Shown one piece after another: positions 1 to 8,280 of a DNA stretch of 64,000 bases (positions are counted from its first letter, which is position 1; every line of letters starts with the position of its first letter). The notes under the pieces are model-generated. The model saw nothing but the letters and a program-made list of their open reading frames with translations, was not told the DNA's origin and made no database searches. The DNA is from an uncultured Tateyamaria sp. (GTDB lineage Bacteria; Pseudomonadota; Alphaproteobacteria; Rhodobacterales; Rhodobacteraceae), in assembly GCF_947503705.1 (NCBI RefSeq), contig NZ_CANNES010000013.1, forward strand, positions 1 to 64,000, read 5' to 3'. The position numbers and the translations under genes were made by a program.

Positions 1-77
1 TAACAATGGACCCCGTCGTCATCAAACACAGATTCATGAACGCAGTCACAAAATAAAAAATAAAAAAAACCAGGGGG

Positions 78-1046
78 TCAGTATCCGCGTGCCGGATCGA
101 CCACATTGAACAGTTCTTGACCGGTCCGCCATCGCGCGAGATTGGTCAAGAACAAGTCAAAAGACGCATCTGCCCAGCCGTCAAAAACCGACGAGCAATG
201 CGGCGAGATAATTGCATTTTCCAATGTCCAGAACGGGCTCTCTGACGGGAGCGGTTCAGTCTCAAAAACATCCAGGACTGCCCCCGCAACCGTACCATCC
301 TGCATCGCAGCCAAGAGGGCCGCCGGGTCAATCACACCGCCTCGTGATACATCCGCCAACACCACGCCCCGCTTCATAGCGGCAAATGCGTCTAGGCCGA
401 GCATGCCCCGCGTCTGCGCAATCAGGGGGGTTGAGACGGCAATGAAATCCGCTTCGGGCAAGACCGTTGGCAGCGCCTCCGCCGTATGAACCTCGTCGAC
501 ATTCTCCATCTGCTCGGGCCGCGCGCGCGTGCCCACAACACGCATCCCAAAGGCTTTGGCACGTGCGGCAATGGCTTGCCCGGTGTGGCCCAAGCCTATG
601 ATCAATAGGGTTTGCCCCTTCAGCGGGCGCACGGTACGGGCCGCCCATTGCCGCGCGCGCTTGTCCGCATTGAGGCCCGGTACATCAAGGGTGAAGTGCA
701 GAAATCCGCCCATCACATATTCCGCCATCATGTCCGCGGCGACCCCCGCGGCATTGGTCACAGTGACCCGGGCCGGATCCCATTGGCCGAAATGATCGGT
801 CCCTGCCCCGCCATTGGCGATCCAGTGAGGGCCGTTCTCGCCAAATAGGGCGGCGCGGGGATATCCCGTTGTGCCCGCAAACCGCACACTATAGACGATG
901 TCGGGGCGGAAACTGGCAAGGCGATCCGGCATGTCGGCATAGGTTTCGCAGCCTTCGACGCGCGCGTCGGGACAGGCCGCTTTCAGCCGTCGCATCAATG
1001 TCGCCGTGTCATCGTTGTGGATCAGAATACGCGGGGCTTCAATCAT
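78..1046 (-). CDS. D-2-hydroxyacid dehydrogenase family protein, NAD(P)-dependent
   Basis: The 322-residue product has the D-isomer 2-hydroxyacid dehydrogenase layout: a split catalytic domain around a Rossmann domain. The nucleotide-binding motif GLGHTG is at about 151-156, and the family catalytic residues are visible as Arg235 (DVSRGG), Glu264 (FETEP) and His283 (SPHCSS). The family reduces 2-oxoacids or oxidises (R)-2-hydroxyacids in the cytoplasm; the substrate cannot be read from sequence. I start at the ATG at 1046, which overlaps the stop of the upstream MmgE/PrpD gene by 8 nt; a longer frame to 1151 would run 35 codons into that gene. It is the last visible gene of a six-gene operon. 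Downstream, bases 1-77 are T-rich on the coding strand, with no clear hairpin. Confidence 0.88.
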   Translation of the reverse strand: MIEAPRILIHNDDTATLMRRLKAACPDARVEGCETYADMPDRLASFRPDIVYSVRFAGTTGYPRAALFGENGPHWIANGGAGTDHFGQWDPARVTVTNAAGVAADMMAEYVMGGFLHFTLDVPGLNADKRARQWAARTVRPLKGQTLLIIGLGHTGQAIAARAKAFGMRVVGTRARPEQMENVDEVHTAEALPTVLPEADFIAVSTPLIAQTRGMLGLDAFAAMKRGVVLADVSRGGVIDPAALLAAMQDGTVAGAVLDVFETEPLPSESPFWTLENAIISPHCSSVFDGWADASFDLFLTNLARWRTGQELFNVVDPARGY

Positions 1047-2385
1047 CGGTTGCCTCAATCCCGGGCAACACCAATCCGAGAAGTTCGCAAAACTGCGCAT
1101 CAGGTTCCAGCAGCCGCGTGCGCATAGACCAAAGCGCGGCGCGGCGCGCATCGTCCAATGGGGCCGCCATCAGGTGAAATTTTGCCTCTACCTCTGTCAA
1201 GTCCATGGGCGCTTCGGGGCCTCCGCGGGCGTGCACATCGCCTGAATGCAGCCTGCGCCCATCGGTGGTGTGCACAGTCACATCAGACCAGCGTCCGTCG
1301 GGAAACCTCTCCGAATGGCGCGCCACATCGGCCAGGGTGATCCGGTCGAGGGCTGCGTTAACACGCGCGTCCTTCAAACCTGCGCCCGTGATATGATCCG
1401 GGCCGACCGCGCCGTGCACCAGCCGCACAGCCAGCGCAAAGGCCAGGGAGTACTGCGCCTGTGATGTTGTGTCGGGCACGCCGCGATACAGTGCTGCAGC
1501 CTGGGCAAAGGTCTGCACTTCGACGCGGGCAATATCGGTATCCGCCAGGTCATGACGCTGCATCACCAGCCCCAAGGCGTCCAACGCCGCATGGGCCCAG
1601 CGACAAATCGGATAGGGTTTGATGTAGTTCTCGGTAATTGTCCAAACCTGGTCCAGATCCTGCCAATAGGCCGCCACTTCAGGCGCTTCGACGGTAATCG
1701 CCGGTGCACCTTCGAACCCGTCCTCAGCCAGCAACACCGCCATCGCGCCCACCAAAGCCCCCATACCAGAGCCGTCATGCAGCATCGTGGGATTGGCGAT
1801 CTCGCGCATCATTTGACTGCGAGGTCCGTGATACTCTGAAATACCCAACGCTTCGCGCAGCGTGCCTGCATCGTGCCCACGCATTCGCGCCCCGATAGCA
1901 GCAACACCCAGCGCGTTCCAGGCCCCGGAAGTGTGGTAATCCTCAACCGTATTGTGCAGGGCGATGGCAGCACGTGCCGATACCTCATAAGACATGGCGA
2001 GGGCCGCCAGGGCGCCCCGCCCACTCAGCTCCGGTAAATGCTCCCCAAAGGCGCAAAGCGCGGGCACAACGGCACAGCCAATGTGCCCTTTGGTCGGGTT
2101 ATAGCCATCATGGGCGTCCAGATTGTCGATCTGGGTCGCAGCGGCAAAGGCCGCCCCGGGGATCGACGCGGCCCGCCCGTCAAAAAGCATATGCGCGCGG
2201 TCCGAAGCGTCACCAGCAAGCATGAACCGCGCCGCATGGTTGCGGGCGATCCGTGCTGGCGCCATCGTTGTCGCACCCGCCGCAACGCCCAACGTGTCGA
2301 TCAGCAAGGTCGACGCCATCTCTAGCGCGGGTTCCGGCACCGCACCCGGGCCCAGCGCGAACGCTGCAATCTCGTCAAATATCAT
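1039..2385 (-). CDS. MmgE/PrpD family protein
   Basis: A 448-residue protein of the MmgE/PrpD family, which includes 2-methylcitrate dehydratase, cis-aconitate decarboxylase and iminodisuccinate epimerase. Full length for the family (about 440-480). It begins with the helical-domain pattern FALGPGAVPEPALEMA, followed by LIDTLGVAAGA and the family-type DAHDGYNPTKGHIGCAVVPA near residues 90-110. The helical N-terminal part carries most of the conserved residues, and the C-terminal alpha/beta lid runs from about residue 270. The ATG at 2385 overlaps the previous stop (ATGA), so translation is probably coupled. Next to a maleate-isomerase-family protein and hydantoinase subunits, it likely dehydrates or epimerises a small dicarboxylate, but the substrate is unknown. 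No signal peptide: cytoplasmic. Confidence 0.88.
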   Translation of the reverse strand: MIFDEIAAFALGPGAVPEPALEMASTLLIDTLGVAAGATTMAPARIARNHAARFMLAGDASDRAHMLFDGRAASIPGAAFAAATQIDNLDAHDGYNPTKGHIGCAVVPALCAFGEHLPELSGRGALAALAMSYEVSARAAIALHNTVEDYHTSGAWNALGVAAIGARMRGHDAGTLREALGISEYHGPRSQMMREIANPTMLHDGSGMGALVGAMAVLLAEDGFEGAPAITVEAPEVAAYWQDLDQVWTITENYIKPYPICRWAHAALDALGLVMQRHDLADTDIARVEVQTFAQAAALYRGVPDTTSQAQYSLAFALAVRLVHGAVGPDHITGAGLKDARVNAALDRITLADVARHSERFPDGRWSDVTVHTTDGRRLHSGDVHARGGPEAPMDLTEVEAKFHLMAAPLDDARRAALWSMRTRLLEPDAQFCELLGLVLPGIEATDD

Positions 2386-3125
2386 CGCCCGCCCTTTTCC
2401 AACAATTGGCCAAAGCCCTGCATTCCGCCGCCTATTCCCAGCGCTCCCAGCGTCTCGAACATGATCGCCTGGTTCGAGGTGACCACCGGTTTGCCGAGGC
2501 GCTGTTCGAGCCTGTCGATCACCTCAACACTGCGCATCTCGGTGCAAGACAGAACTATCGCCTCTGCTGCAACGCTATTGGCCCTCAGGCCCAGTGCATA
2601 GACCGCATCAGGGTCCAGCGCGCCTTGTTCGTGATTTCCCAAAGTGGCGTCGACCTCGGCCCGCGATACGGTCTCAAAGCCCAGGTCGCCCAAAAAGCCG
2701 ACCGCCATGTCGTTGATCGCGGGCACATATGGCGAGGCGAAACCGATCTTTTTGACATTGAGGGCGGTGAGCGCATGAACCAAAGCACCTGCCGCCGTGA
2801 CCGTCTTGGCCCCGCTGGCCGCCGCGATCCGGTCGGCCAGCGCACGATCGAACGCTGGCCCGTGGGTCAACGTCGCCGACGTACATCCATAGATCACCAC
2901 ATCCGGTTTGACGCCCAAAAGCAGCGACAGGGGACCATCAAGGTCGGCCGCCCCCAACCCCTGCATTTGTGCGGCATCGGGCACTTCATCCTCGTCATAT
3001 CCGCCCATGCGCGCGCTGTGGAGCGACACACCGTCGGGGCGCATCAATACCAGATCAGGCTCAAGATTTCCGTTGGTGAAGGGCACCAGGACCCCAAGGC
3101 GCGCGCGCCCGCGTGAAGTTGTCAT
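2382..3125 (-). CDS. Asp/Glu racemase superfamily protein (maleate cis-trans isomerase / arylmalonate decarboxylase type)
   Basis: A 247-residue protein resembling maleate isomerases and arylmalonate decarboxylases. It has the N-terminal LGVLVPFTNGNLEPDL, a first-lobe cysteine in DVVIYGCTSATLTHG (near 75) and a second-lobe cysteine in AIVLSCTEMRS (near 190). The two cysteines in mirrored lobes are the hallmark of cofactor-free Asp/Glu racemase-type catalysis. The ATG at 3125 is preferred over 3146 because it follows GGAGGGG at proper spacing and forms an ATGA overlap with the upstream aminotransferase gene. Both catalytic cysteine positions are present, which fits maleate isomerase, racemase or hydantoin racemase better than the single-Cys arylmalonate decarboxylases. 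Hydantoin racemase-like function would match the neighbouring hyuAB genes, but this is inference. Confidence 0.82.
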   Translation of the reverse strand: MTTSRGRARLGVLVPFTNGNLEPDLVLMRPDGVSLHSARMGGYDEDEVPDAAQMQGLGAADLDGPLSLLLGVKPDVVIYGCTSATLTHGPAFDRALADRIAAASGAKTVTAAGALVHALTALNVKKIGFASPYVPAINDMAVGFLGDLGFETVSRAEVDATLGNHEQGALDPDAVYALGLRANSVAAEAIVLSCTEMRSVEVIDRLEQRLGKPVVTSNQAIMFETLGALGIGGGMQGFGQLLEKGGR

Positions 3126-4204
3126 ACCACCCCTCCGGTTTTCCATTGGATCAGCCGGGCGATGGCCGCTCGGGTAGCTGTTTCAGGCCCCATCGTCATG
3201 CGCAGCGCATGGGGCAGGCCCGCGCCTTGTTGGCGGCGCAGGAAGATGCCCTCGGCTATCAGCGCGGCTTCGACCTCTTGGGCCAGTTCCGCGCTGTCAA
3301 AGCGGATCAGCAGGAAATTCGTGTGACTTGGGACCACATCGAAACCCGCCCTTTGCAGCGTACCGTGTGCCGCGTCCCGCAGGGTGCCGGTAATCTGGCA
3401 GGTTTCGCGCATATAAGCCTGATCGCCTAGCGCTGCGGCCGCTGCAACCTGCGACGCGTGCGGTACATTATTCGGGTTCATCACCTTGCGCAGCTGGGCG
3501 GCAACAGCAGCGGGAAACAGCCCCCATCCCACACGAAAACCCGCCATACCATAGGCTTTTGAAAAGGTCCGCAGGACGACGCAGCCGCCATCTTCGACCA
3601 TATCCCAGCAGCGTGTCTTGTCGTCATCACAGTATTCGCCATAGGCCTCGTCAATGATCAGCAACACGTCGTCACGCAGTCCCGCCCGCAGGCGCAACAA
3701 CTCGGATTTCGGAATGCGGGTCCCTGTGGGATTGCCCGGATTGGCGACGCACACAAGGCTCGTCTCTGGCGCGACCGCCGCCAAGAGCGTATCAACGCAA
3801 ACCGTCTCTTCTTGCTCTGGCGCGGTAACGACGGCGGCCCCCGCCATCTCGGACGCCGTGCGAAAGAATGGGTAGCTGTGCGCTGGCATCAACACAGATC
3901 GCTGAGGCCCCGCATAAACCCGCATCAAACACCCGATCAGATCGAGGGAGCCGTTTCCGCACAGGATTTGATCGGCAGCGATGCCATGCAGATCCGCCAG
4001 CGCGTGGCGCAGCGCCGTCCAATCCGGATCAGGATAGGCGGCCCCGTCTGCCAAGGCTTCTGCCGCCGCCTTAATCACAAGCGGGCTGGGCGGGCGCAGG
4101 CTCTCATTCTGAGCCAATGACACCAGAGCTTTGCCCGGCGGCGGTGCCATCTGAGCCAGGGCATAGGGGGCCATGGTCGCGATATGGGAATGCGGTTGGG
4201 TCAT
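3122..4204 (-). CDS. PLP-dependent aminotransferase, class I/II, HisC-like
   Basis: A 360-residue fold-type I PLP enzyme. The motif NPGNPTG (155-161), the cofactor-contacting Asp185 and Tyr188 (IIDEAYGEY) and the Schiff-base Lys216 (TFSKAYGMAG) are visible. The downstream FRVGWGLFP carries the usual carboxylate-binding Arg region. Length and order match histidinol-phosphate or aromatic aminotransferases and related cobalamin-pathway decarboxylases. Because it sits in a catabolic operon away from other his genes, it more likely interconverts an amino acid and a 2-oxoacid in this pathway than makes histidine. Its ATG at 4204 overlaps the hyuB stop by ATGA, and its stop overlaps the next gene the same way. 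Cytoplasmic. Confidence 0.88.
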   Translation of the reverse strand: MTQPHSHIATMAPYALAQMAPPPGKALVSLAQNESLRPPSPLVIKAAAEALADGAAYPDPDWTALRHALADLHGIAADQILCGNGSLDLIGCLMRVYAGPQRSVLMPAHSYPFFRTASEMAGAAVVTAPEQEETVCVDTLLAAVAPETSLVCVANPGNPTGTRIPKSELLRLRAGLRDDVLLIIDEAYGEYCDDDKTRCWDMVEDGGCVVLRTFSKAYGMAGFRVGWGLFPAAVAAQLRKVMNPNNVPHASQVAAAAALGDQAYMRETCQITGTLRDAAHGTLQRAGFDVVPSHTNFLLIRFDSAELAQEVEAALIAEGIFLRRQQGAGLPHALRMTMGPETATRAAIARLIQWKTGGVV

Positions 4205-5850
4205 GGCTGGCTCCGGTAAAGTGTTGCAGCCGCTTCTGCGCTGACCCGTCCCGCATCAACATCATCTTGCAAGGCCGCGGTATCGCGCGTCTCGGGCGGG
4301 CCAAAACCGCCGCCACCCGGCGTTTCAAAGATCAACGTCTTGCCCGCCTCGATCCTGAACGTGCCCTTGCTGGGCAGATCCGCGCCATCGGCGCCCAAGC
4401 GAATGCGCCCCTTTGCCCCGTCCATTCCGCCATGGCGTCCCTTGGCCGGGTTGCCGACCCGCTCGACAGAGAGGAACAACATGATGTCGTGATCATGGGC
4501 AGCGCGCACCTCGATATGTTGGCCGAGGCCGCCGCGAAATTGCCCGGCCCCACCGGAATCGGGGCGCAGGCTGCGGCTGTGAAAAATCACCGGTGCGGCC
4601 GCCTCCGTCGTCTCGATCTGCGAGCCCCAGACGCCGCTGGGAAAGGCGGTCGCCGACAGGCCGTCCAGCGTGGGCCGGGCCCCGGTGCCGCCGTTGAAGA
4701 CCAGCTCAATAGCGAAATGCGGCGCGCCGTTGGCATCCGCGTCCGCTGCGTGGCGCAAAGGTAGGTCATACATGCACGATGCCCCTTCGGCCGGAACCTG
4801 ATCCGGCAACGCTTGAGACAAGCAACCATAGACCAAATCGGGCGTCATCTGCCCCAAGGTGTGACGCATCGCCACCGGCGCGGGCGCCTGTGCATTCAGG
4901 ATGCAGCCCGCTGGGCCTGTCACGCGAAACGGCTCCAACGACCCAGCATTATTGGGAATTTCAGGCCCAATGATGCATCGCAGCGCAAACACGGTATAGG
5001 CCGTTGCGTAGTTCAGCGGCACGTTGATCCCCTTGCTGCAACACGGATCGGTGCCAGCAAAATCGACACTCAGATGATCTTCGGCAATGGTCAGGGCCGC
5101 CTGCAAAGTGATCTCGGCGTCATAGCCGTCCACAACCAGCCTGTTGCGCCAGGTGCCCTTGGGAAGAGCCGAAATCGCGGCAAGCGTGCCTGAACGCGAC
5201 GTTTCGATGATATAGTCGGCCAGCGCGTCCAGATCGGAAATCCCGAACTCGCCCATCATCTGCGCGAGCCGCGTGGCCCCTGCCTCACAACAGGCGATCA
5301 GGGCGTAAATATCGCCTTCGTTGGCGACAGGTTCGCGGGAATTGGCTTTCACAATCTCCATCAACAAAGTGTTTATCCGGCCCTCACTCATGAGTTTGCA
5401 GGGGGGGATGAGCAACCCTTCGTCATAGATATCCGCGCCGTCCGGCCCCATGCCCAAGCCCCCCAGATCGACAAGATGCGATGTGCAAGAGGTGTATCCA
5501 ATGACCCGGCCATTCAGAAAAACCGGCATCATCAGCAGGAAATCGTTGAGATGCCCGGACGCAATCCAAGGGTCGTTGGTCAGGTAGATGTCGCCGGGTT
5601 TCATATCCTCAGCCGCAAAGGTCGCGACCATCGTCCTGACCGCTTCGGCCATGGTGTTGATATGGCCCGGCGTGCCTGTGACGGCCTGGGCGAGCATGCG
5701 GCCCTCGGCGTCAAATATCCCTGCCGAGATGTCGCCGCATTCGCGCACAATAGGGCTGAAAGCAGCGCGGATCAGAGCCTGGCCCTGCTCTTCCACCACG
5801 GCCAAGAGCCTGTTCCACATTACCTGTAGTTTGGTTTTGGATGGGGTCAT
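4201..5850 (-). CDS. hyuB: Hydantoinase B / oxoprolinase family subunit
   Basis: A 549-residue protein of the HyuB family, the partner of HyuA in ATP-dependent N-methylhydantoinases, 5-oxoprolinases, caprolactamases and acetone carboxylases. Family signatures seen: RAAFSPIVRECGDISAGIF near the start, DIYLTNDPWIASGHLNDF (near 95), GYTSCTSHLVDLGG, FAGTDPCCSKGINVP, and the C-terminal glycine-rich KTLIFETPGGGGFG. The ATG at 5850 follows a GGAGG site and overlaps the hyuA stop (ATGA); the open frame continues to 6141 but only as an extension within hyuA. It forms a complex with HyuA to open a cyclic amide or carboxylate substrate with ATP. The exact substrate cannot be assigned. No acetone-carboxylase-type small third subunit is present, which argues against that subgroup. 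Confidence 0.9.
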   Translation of the reverse strand: MTPSKTKLQVMWNRLLAVVEEQGQALIRAAFSPIVRECGDISAGIFDAEGRMLAQAVTGTPGHINTMAEAVRTMVATFAAEDMKPGDIYLTNDPWIASGHLNDFLLMMPVFLNGRVIGYTSCTSHLVDLGGLGMGPDGADIYDEGLLIPPCKLMSEGRINTLLMEIVKANSREPVANEGDIYALIACCEAGATRLAQMMGEFGISDLDALADYIIETSRSGTLAAISALPKGTWRNRLVVDGYDAEITLQAALTIAEDHLSVDFAGTDPCCSKGINVPLNYATAYTVFALRCIIGPEIPNNAGSLEPFRVTGPAGCILNAQAPAPVAMRHTLGQMTPDLVYGCLSQALPDQVPAEGASCMYDLPLRHAADADANGAPHFAIELVFNGGTGARPTLDGLSATAFPSGVWGSQIETTEAAAPVIFHSRSLRPDSGGAGQFRGGLGQHIEVRAAHDHDIMLFLSVERVGNPAKGRHGGMDGAKGRIRLGADGADLPSKGTFRIEAGKTLIFETPGGGGFGPPETRDTAALQDDVDAGRVSAEAAATLYRSQP

Positions 5851-7949
5851 CTCATGTCCTCCGCCGCGATCTGGTGCAGCCATATGTTGCCTTGCATGTC
5901 TATCTCGGCCCCAAAATCGGCAGTCACGAGTGTGGTGGTTTGCGGCTCGATGATAAGCGCGGGGCCGGTCAGCTGATCTCCCGGTTTCAGCGCCTCGCGC
6001 ATGAACAGGCCCGCATCGCACCAGCGGTCGGTGACATTGCACCAGATGCTGCGGGTTTGCGGGGCCGTCACGACACGGCGGGCGGGCTTGCTTGCAGGCG
6101 CTGACACCGCAGGCGCGTCCGACGACACCGACAGCCCCCAATTGAGTACTTCGATGGTCATGCCGGGCACGCGCCGCCCGAACTGGCGGCTGTATTCCGC
6201 CTCAAACGCGGCTTTCAGCGCCGCGATATCGCTGGGTTCAACAGGGGCATTAGCCAAGGCTATCTCGATCTCGTGCCCCTGCCCTTTGTAACGCATGAAC
6301 GCAACGCGCCGCTCGTGCAATTGACCATCGGGCGCCCCAGCTCGGACCACCGCAGTCGCTTCGTCCAGCATCGTCGCCAAGAGCGTGTTCAATGCCGCCA
6401 CATCCAACCCGTCAAGCGTGGTGTAGTGGGATCTAATGATCTCAAAAGACACAGGCGCAAACAAAAATCCAACGGCAGATCCCACGCCCGGATCGCGCGG
6501 GACCAGGATGCGCCCGACCCCCGCGCGGCGCGCCAAGCGGGTGGCATGCAAGGGGCCGTTACCACCAAAGGCAATCATCACCCGATCTAAAAGGTTCTTG
6601 CCCGATTCCACTGCGTGCATGCGCGCTGCGCTGGCCATCGACTCGTCCACGATCTCGGTCACCGCCGTCGCGGCCCCACCCGCATCCAGATCAAGCGTCG
6701 ACCCAATGCGCGTGGCCAAAGCCGCCTCTGATGCTGACCGGTCAATCCGCAGCCGTCCTTCGGCAAAGCGGTCGGGGTCGATATAGCCCAACGCGATGTC
6801 GGCATCCGTGACGGTGGCCTCTGTTCCCCCCTTGCCAAACCCCACAGGGCCTGGAACAGAGCCCGCACTATGCGGACCCACGGCCACCCGGCCCAAGCTG
6901 TCGACAGAGGCGATCGAACCGCCCCCTGCCCCGATCTCGATCATTTCGATGACGGGAATGCGCACCGGCATCCCTGACCCTTTGACAAAGCGGGCAGCGC
7001 GCGAAATCTCGAACTTGCGGGACATCTGAGGACGAAAATCGTCGATCAGCGCCAGTTTTGCGGTCGTCCCCCCCATGTCGAAGGACAACACCTCGGCCAC
7101 ATCGCTTTCAGCCGCGAGGCGCGCGGCCAGAATGGCGCCACCGGCAGGGCCGGATTCCACCAGCCGGATCGGCAACCGCGACGCCGTTTCAAGCGTCGTC
7201 ATACCGCCCCCGGCAGTCATCATCAGGACGGGACACTGCAACCCTTGGGCTGCGAATCGCGTCTGGATGTCGGCCAGATAGACCGACATAAGCGGCTGAA
7301 TGTAGGCGTTTGCGATGGTTGTGCAGAGGCGATCAAACTCGCGCGCCTCGGGGCTCACATCATGGCTAAGCGAGAGAACAAGCTCGGGCATGGCCGCCCG
7401 CAGCAGGTCAGCCAATCGCAGCTCATGCGCCGGGTTGGCATAGGAATGCAGCAGACAAATCGCCACCGCCTCAATCCCTTCATGTCGCAGCGTATCGACA
7501 AGGCTTGCCACAGCGCTCTCGTCCAGCGGCGCAATCTCGCGGCCCTGTGCGTCCATACGCCCCCCGATGGTCAGCGCATGTTTGCGGGGCACGATCAGGT
7601 CCGGCTTTTCGATATTGGTGGCATATTGGCTGTAGCGACGCTCATAAGCGATTTCCAGAATATCCCGAAAGCCCGCCGTCGTGATGGTCGCAACCCGGGC
7701 CCCGCGCCGCTCGATCAGCGCATTGGTGGCCAGGGTAGTACCATGGATGAAAGCGCTCACCTGGCCCCATCCGCATCCTGCCCGCCCCAGCACCTGCTGC
7801 GCGCCTTCAAGCGCCGCCCGCGCGGGCGCATCCGGGGTGGTCGGTGTTTTGGTCGTAGCCAGAACGCGGGACGCGCTGTCCATCAAAACGGTGTCGGTAA
7901 AAGTGCCGCCAATATCAATGGCCAGGCGCACGCCGCTCGCTGTGTTCAT
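5847..7949 (-). CDS. hyuA: Hydantoinase A / oxoprolinase family subunit
   Basis: A 700-residue HyuA-type ATPase subunit, first gene of the six-gene operon. It opens with the actin-like phosphate-binding motif LAIDIGGTFTDTV (residues 9-21). It continues with IHGTTLATNALIERRGARVA, MTAGGGMTTLETA, VESGPAGGAILAA, SFDMGGTTAKLALI and IGAGGGSIASVD, all diagnostic of the hydantoinase/oxoprolinase family. The length is usual (about 680-720). With HyuB it couples ATP hydrolysis to ring opening or carboxylation of small substrates in the cytoplasm. The start at 7949 has no strong ribosome site but places the conserved N-terminus correctly. The roughly 330-nt gap upstream should hold the operon promoter. 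Its neighbours (isomerase/racemase, PrpD, aminotransferase, dehydrogenase) suggest degradation of a cyclic imide or amide to central metabolites. Confidence 0.9.
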   Translation of the reverse strand: MNTASGVRLAIDIGGTFTDTVLMDSASRVLATTKTPTTPDAPARAALEGAQQVLGRAGCGWGQVSAFIHGTTLATNALIERRGARVATITTAGFRDILEIAYERRYSQYATNIEKPDLIVPRKHALTIGGRMDAQGREIAPLDESAVASLVDTLRHEGIEAVAICLLHSYANPAHELRLADLLRAAMPELVLSLSHDVSPEAREFDRLCTTIANAYIQPLMSVYLADIQTRFAAQGLQCPVLMMTAGGGMTTLETASRLPIRLVESGPAGGAILAARLAAESDVAEVLSFDMGGTTAKLALIDDFRPQMSRKFEISRAARFVKGSGMPVRIPVIEMIEIGAGGGSIASVDSLGRVAVGPHSAGSVPGPVGFGKGGTEATVTDADIALGYIDPDRFAEGRLRIDRSASEAALATRIGSTLDLDAGGAATAVTEIVDESMASAARMHAVESGKNLLDRVMIAFGGNGPLHATRLARRAGVGRILVPRDPGVGSAVGFLFAPVSFEIIRSHYTTLDGLDVAALNTLLATMLDEATAVVRAGAPDGQLHERRVAFMRYKGQGHEIEIALANAPVEPSDIAALKAAFEAEYSRQFGRRVPGMTIEVLNWGLSVSSDAPAVSAPASKPARRVVTAPQTRSIWCNVTDRWCDAGLFMREALKPGDQLTGPALIIEPQTTTLVTADFGAEIDMQGNIWLHQIAAEDMR

Positions 7950-8280
7950 GAAGGTGCCAGATGTTAAGAAGGGTCAGGGATGAGGTTCGCGCGGCGGTGA
8001 GGTCCGCCCGTCAAAAGTCCCTGTCAGACAACCAGATCACATCCGGTCGCGCGGCGCAGCGTTGGATTGGGAAGGATCTGGGTCATCGTCGCTGCCGTGC
8101 ACGGGTCTGTTGCGGCGAACTTGGGCATATGTGCCCGCGATCTGTCAATGGGGCTGTGCCCCGGTTCGCCCTGGTCACCTCATACTGCGCGCAAAATTTA
8201 AGCGGCGCGTGCGGACACCCGCTGCGCCGCTCAACTCAAGTCTCTCAGTCGGACCTGGGGCCTGTCCGACAAACGCAAAC
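7950..8280. other. Intergenic region upstream of hyuA
   Basis: No supportable gene. The short plus-strand frames crossing it have no start context and run into the neighbouring genes antisense. On the minus strand it must contain the end of the preceding flavoprotein transcript (hairpin at 8192-8230) and the promoter of the hyuAB operon. No convincing -35/-10 pair was found. Confidence 0.6.
8192..8230 (-). terminator. Probable rho-independent terminator after the flavoprotein gene
   Basis: Read on the minus strand, GCGGCGC (8230-8224) pairs with GCGCCGC (8208-8202). An inner GCGG/CCGC stem closes a GTGT loop, and TTAAATTTT follows. It lies 51 nt past the flavoprotein stop and before the hyuA transcript. 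The T-tract is interrupted, so strength is uncertain. Confidence 0.5.

Noticed and set aside
4201-6141. Longer HyuB starting at 6141
   Set aside because: The first 97 codons would lie wholly inside hyuA and show no family sequence; ATG 5850 has a GGAGG site and an ATGA overlap.
8248-8270. Inverted repeat GTCGGAC/GTCCGAC downstream of the flavoprotein gene
   Set aside because: No T-tract follows on either strand. The better terminator candidate is the hairpin at 8192-8230.
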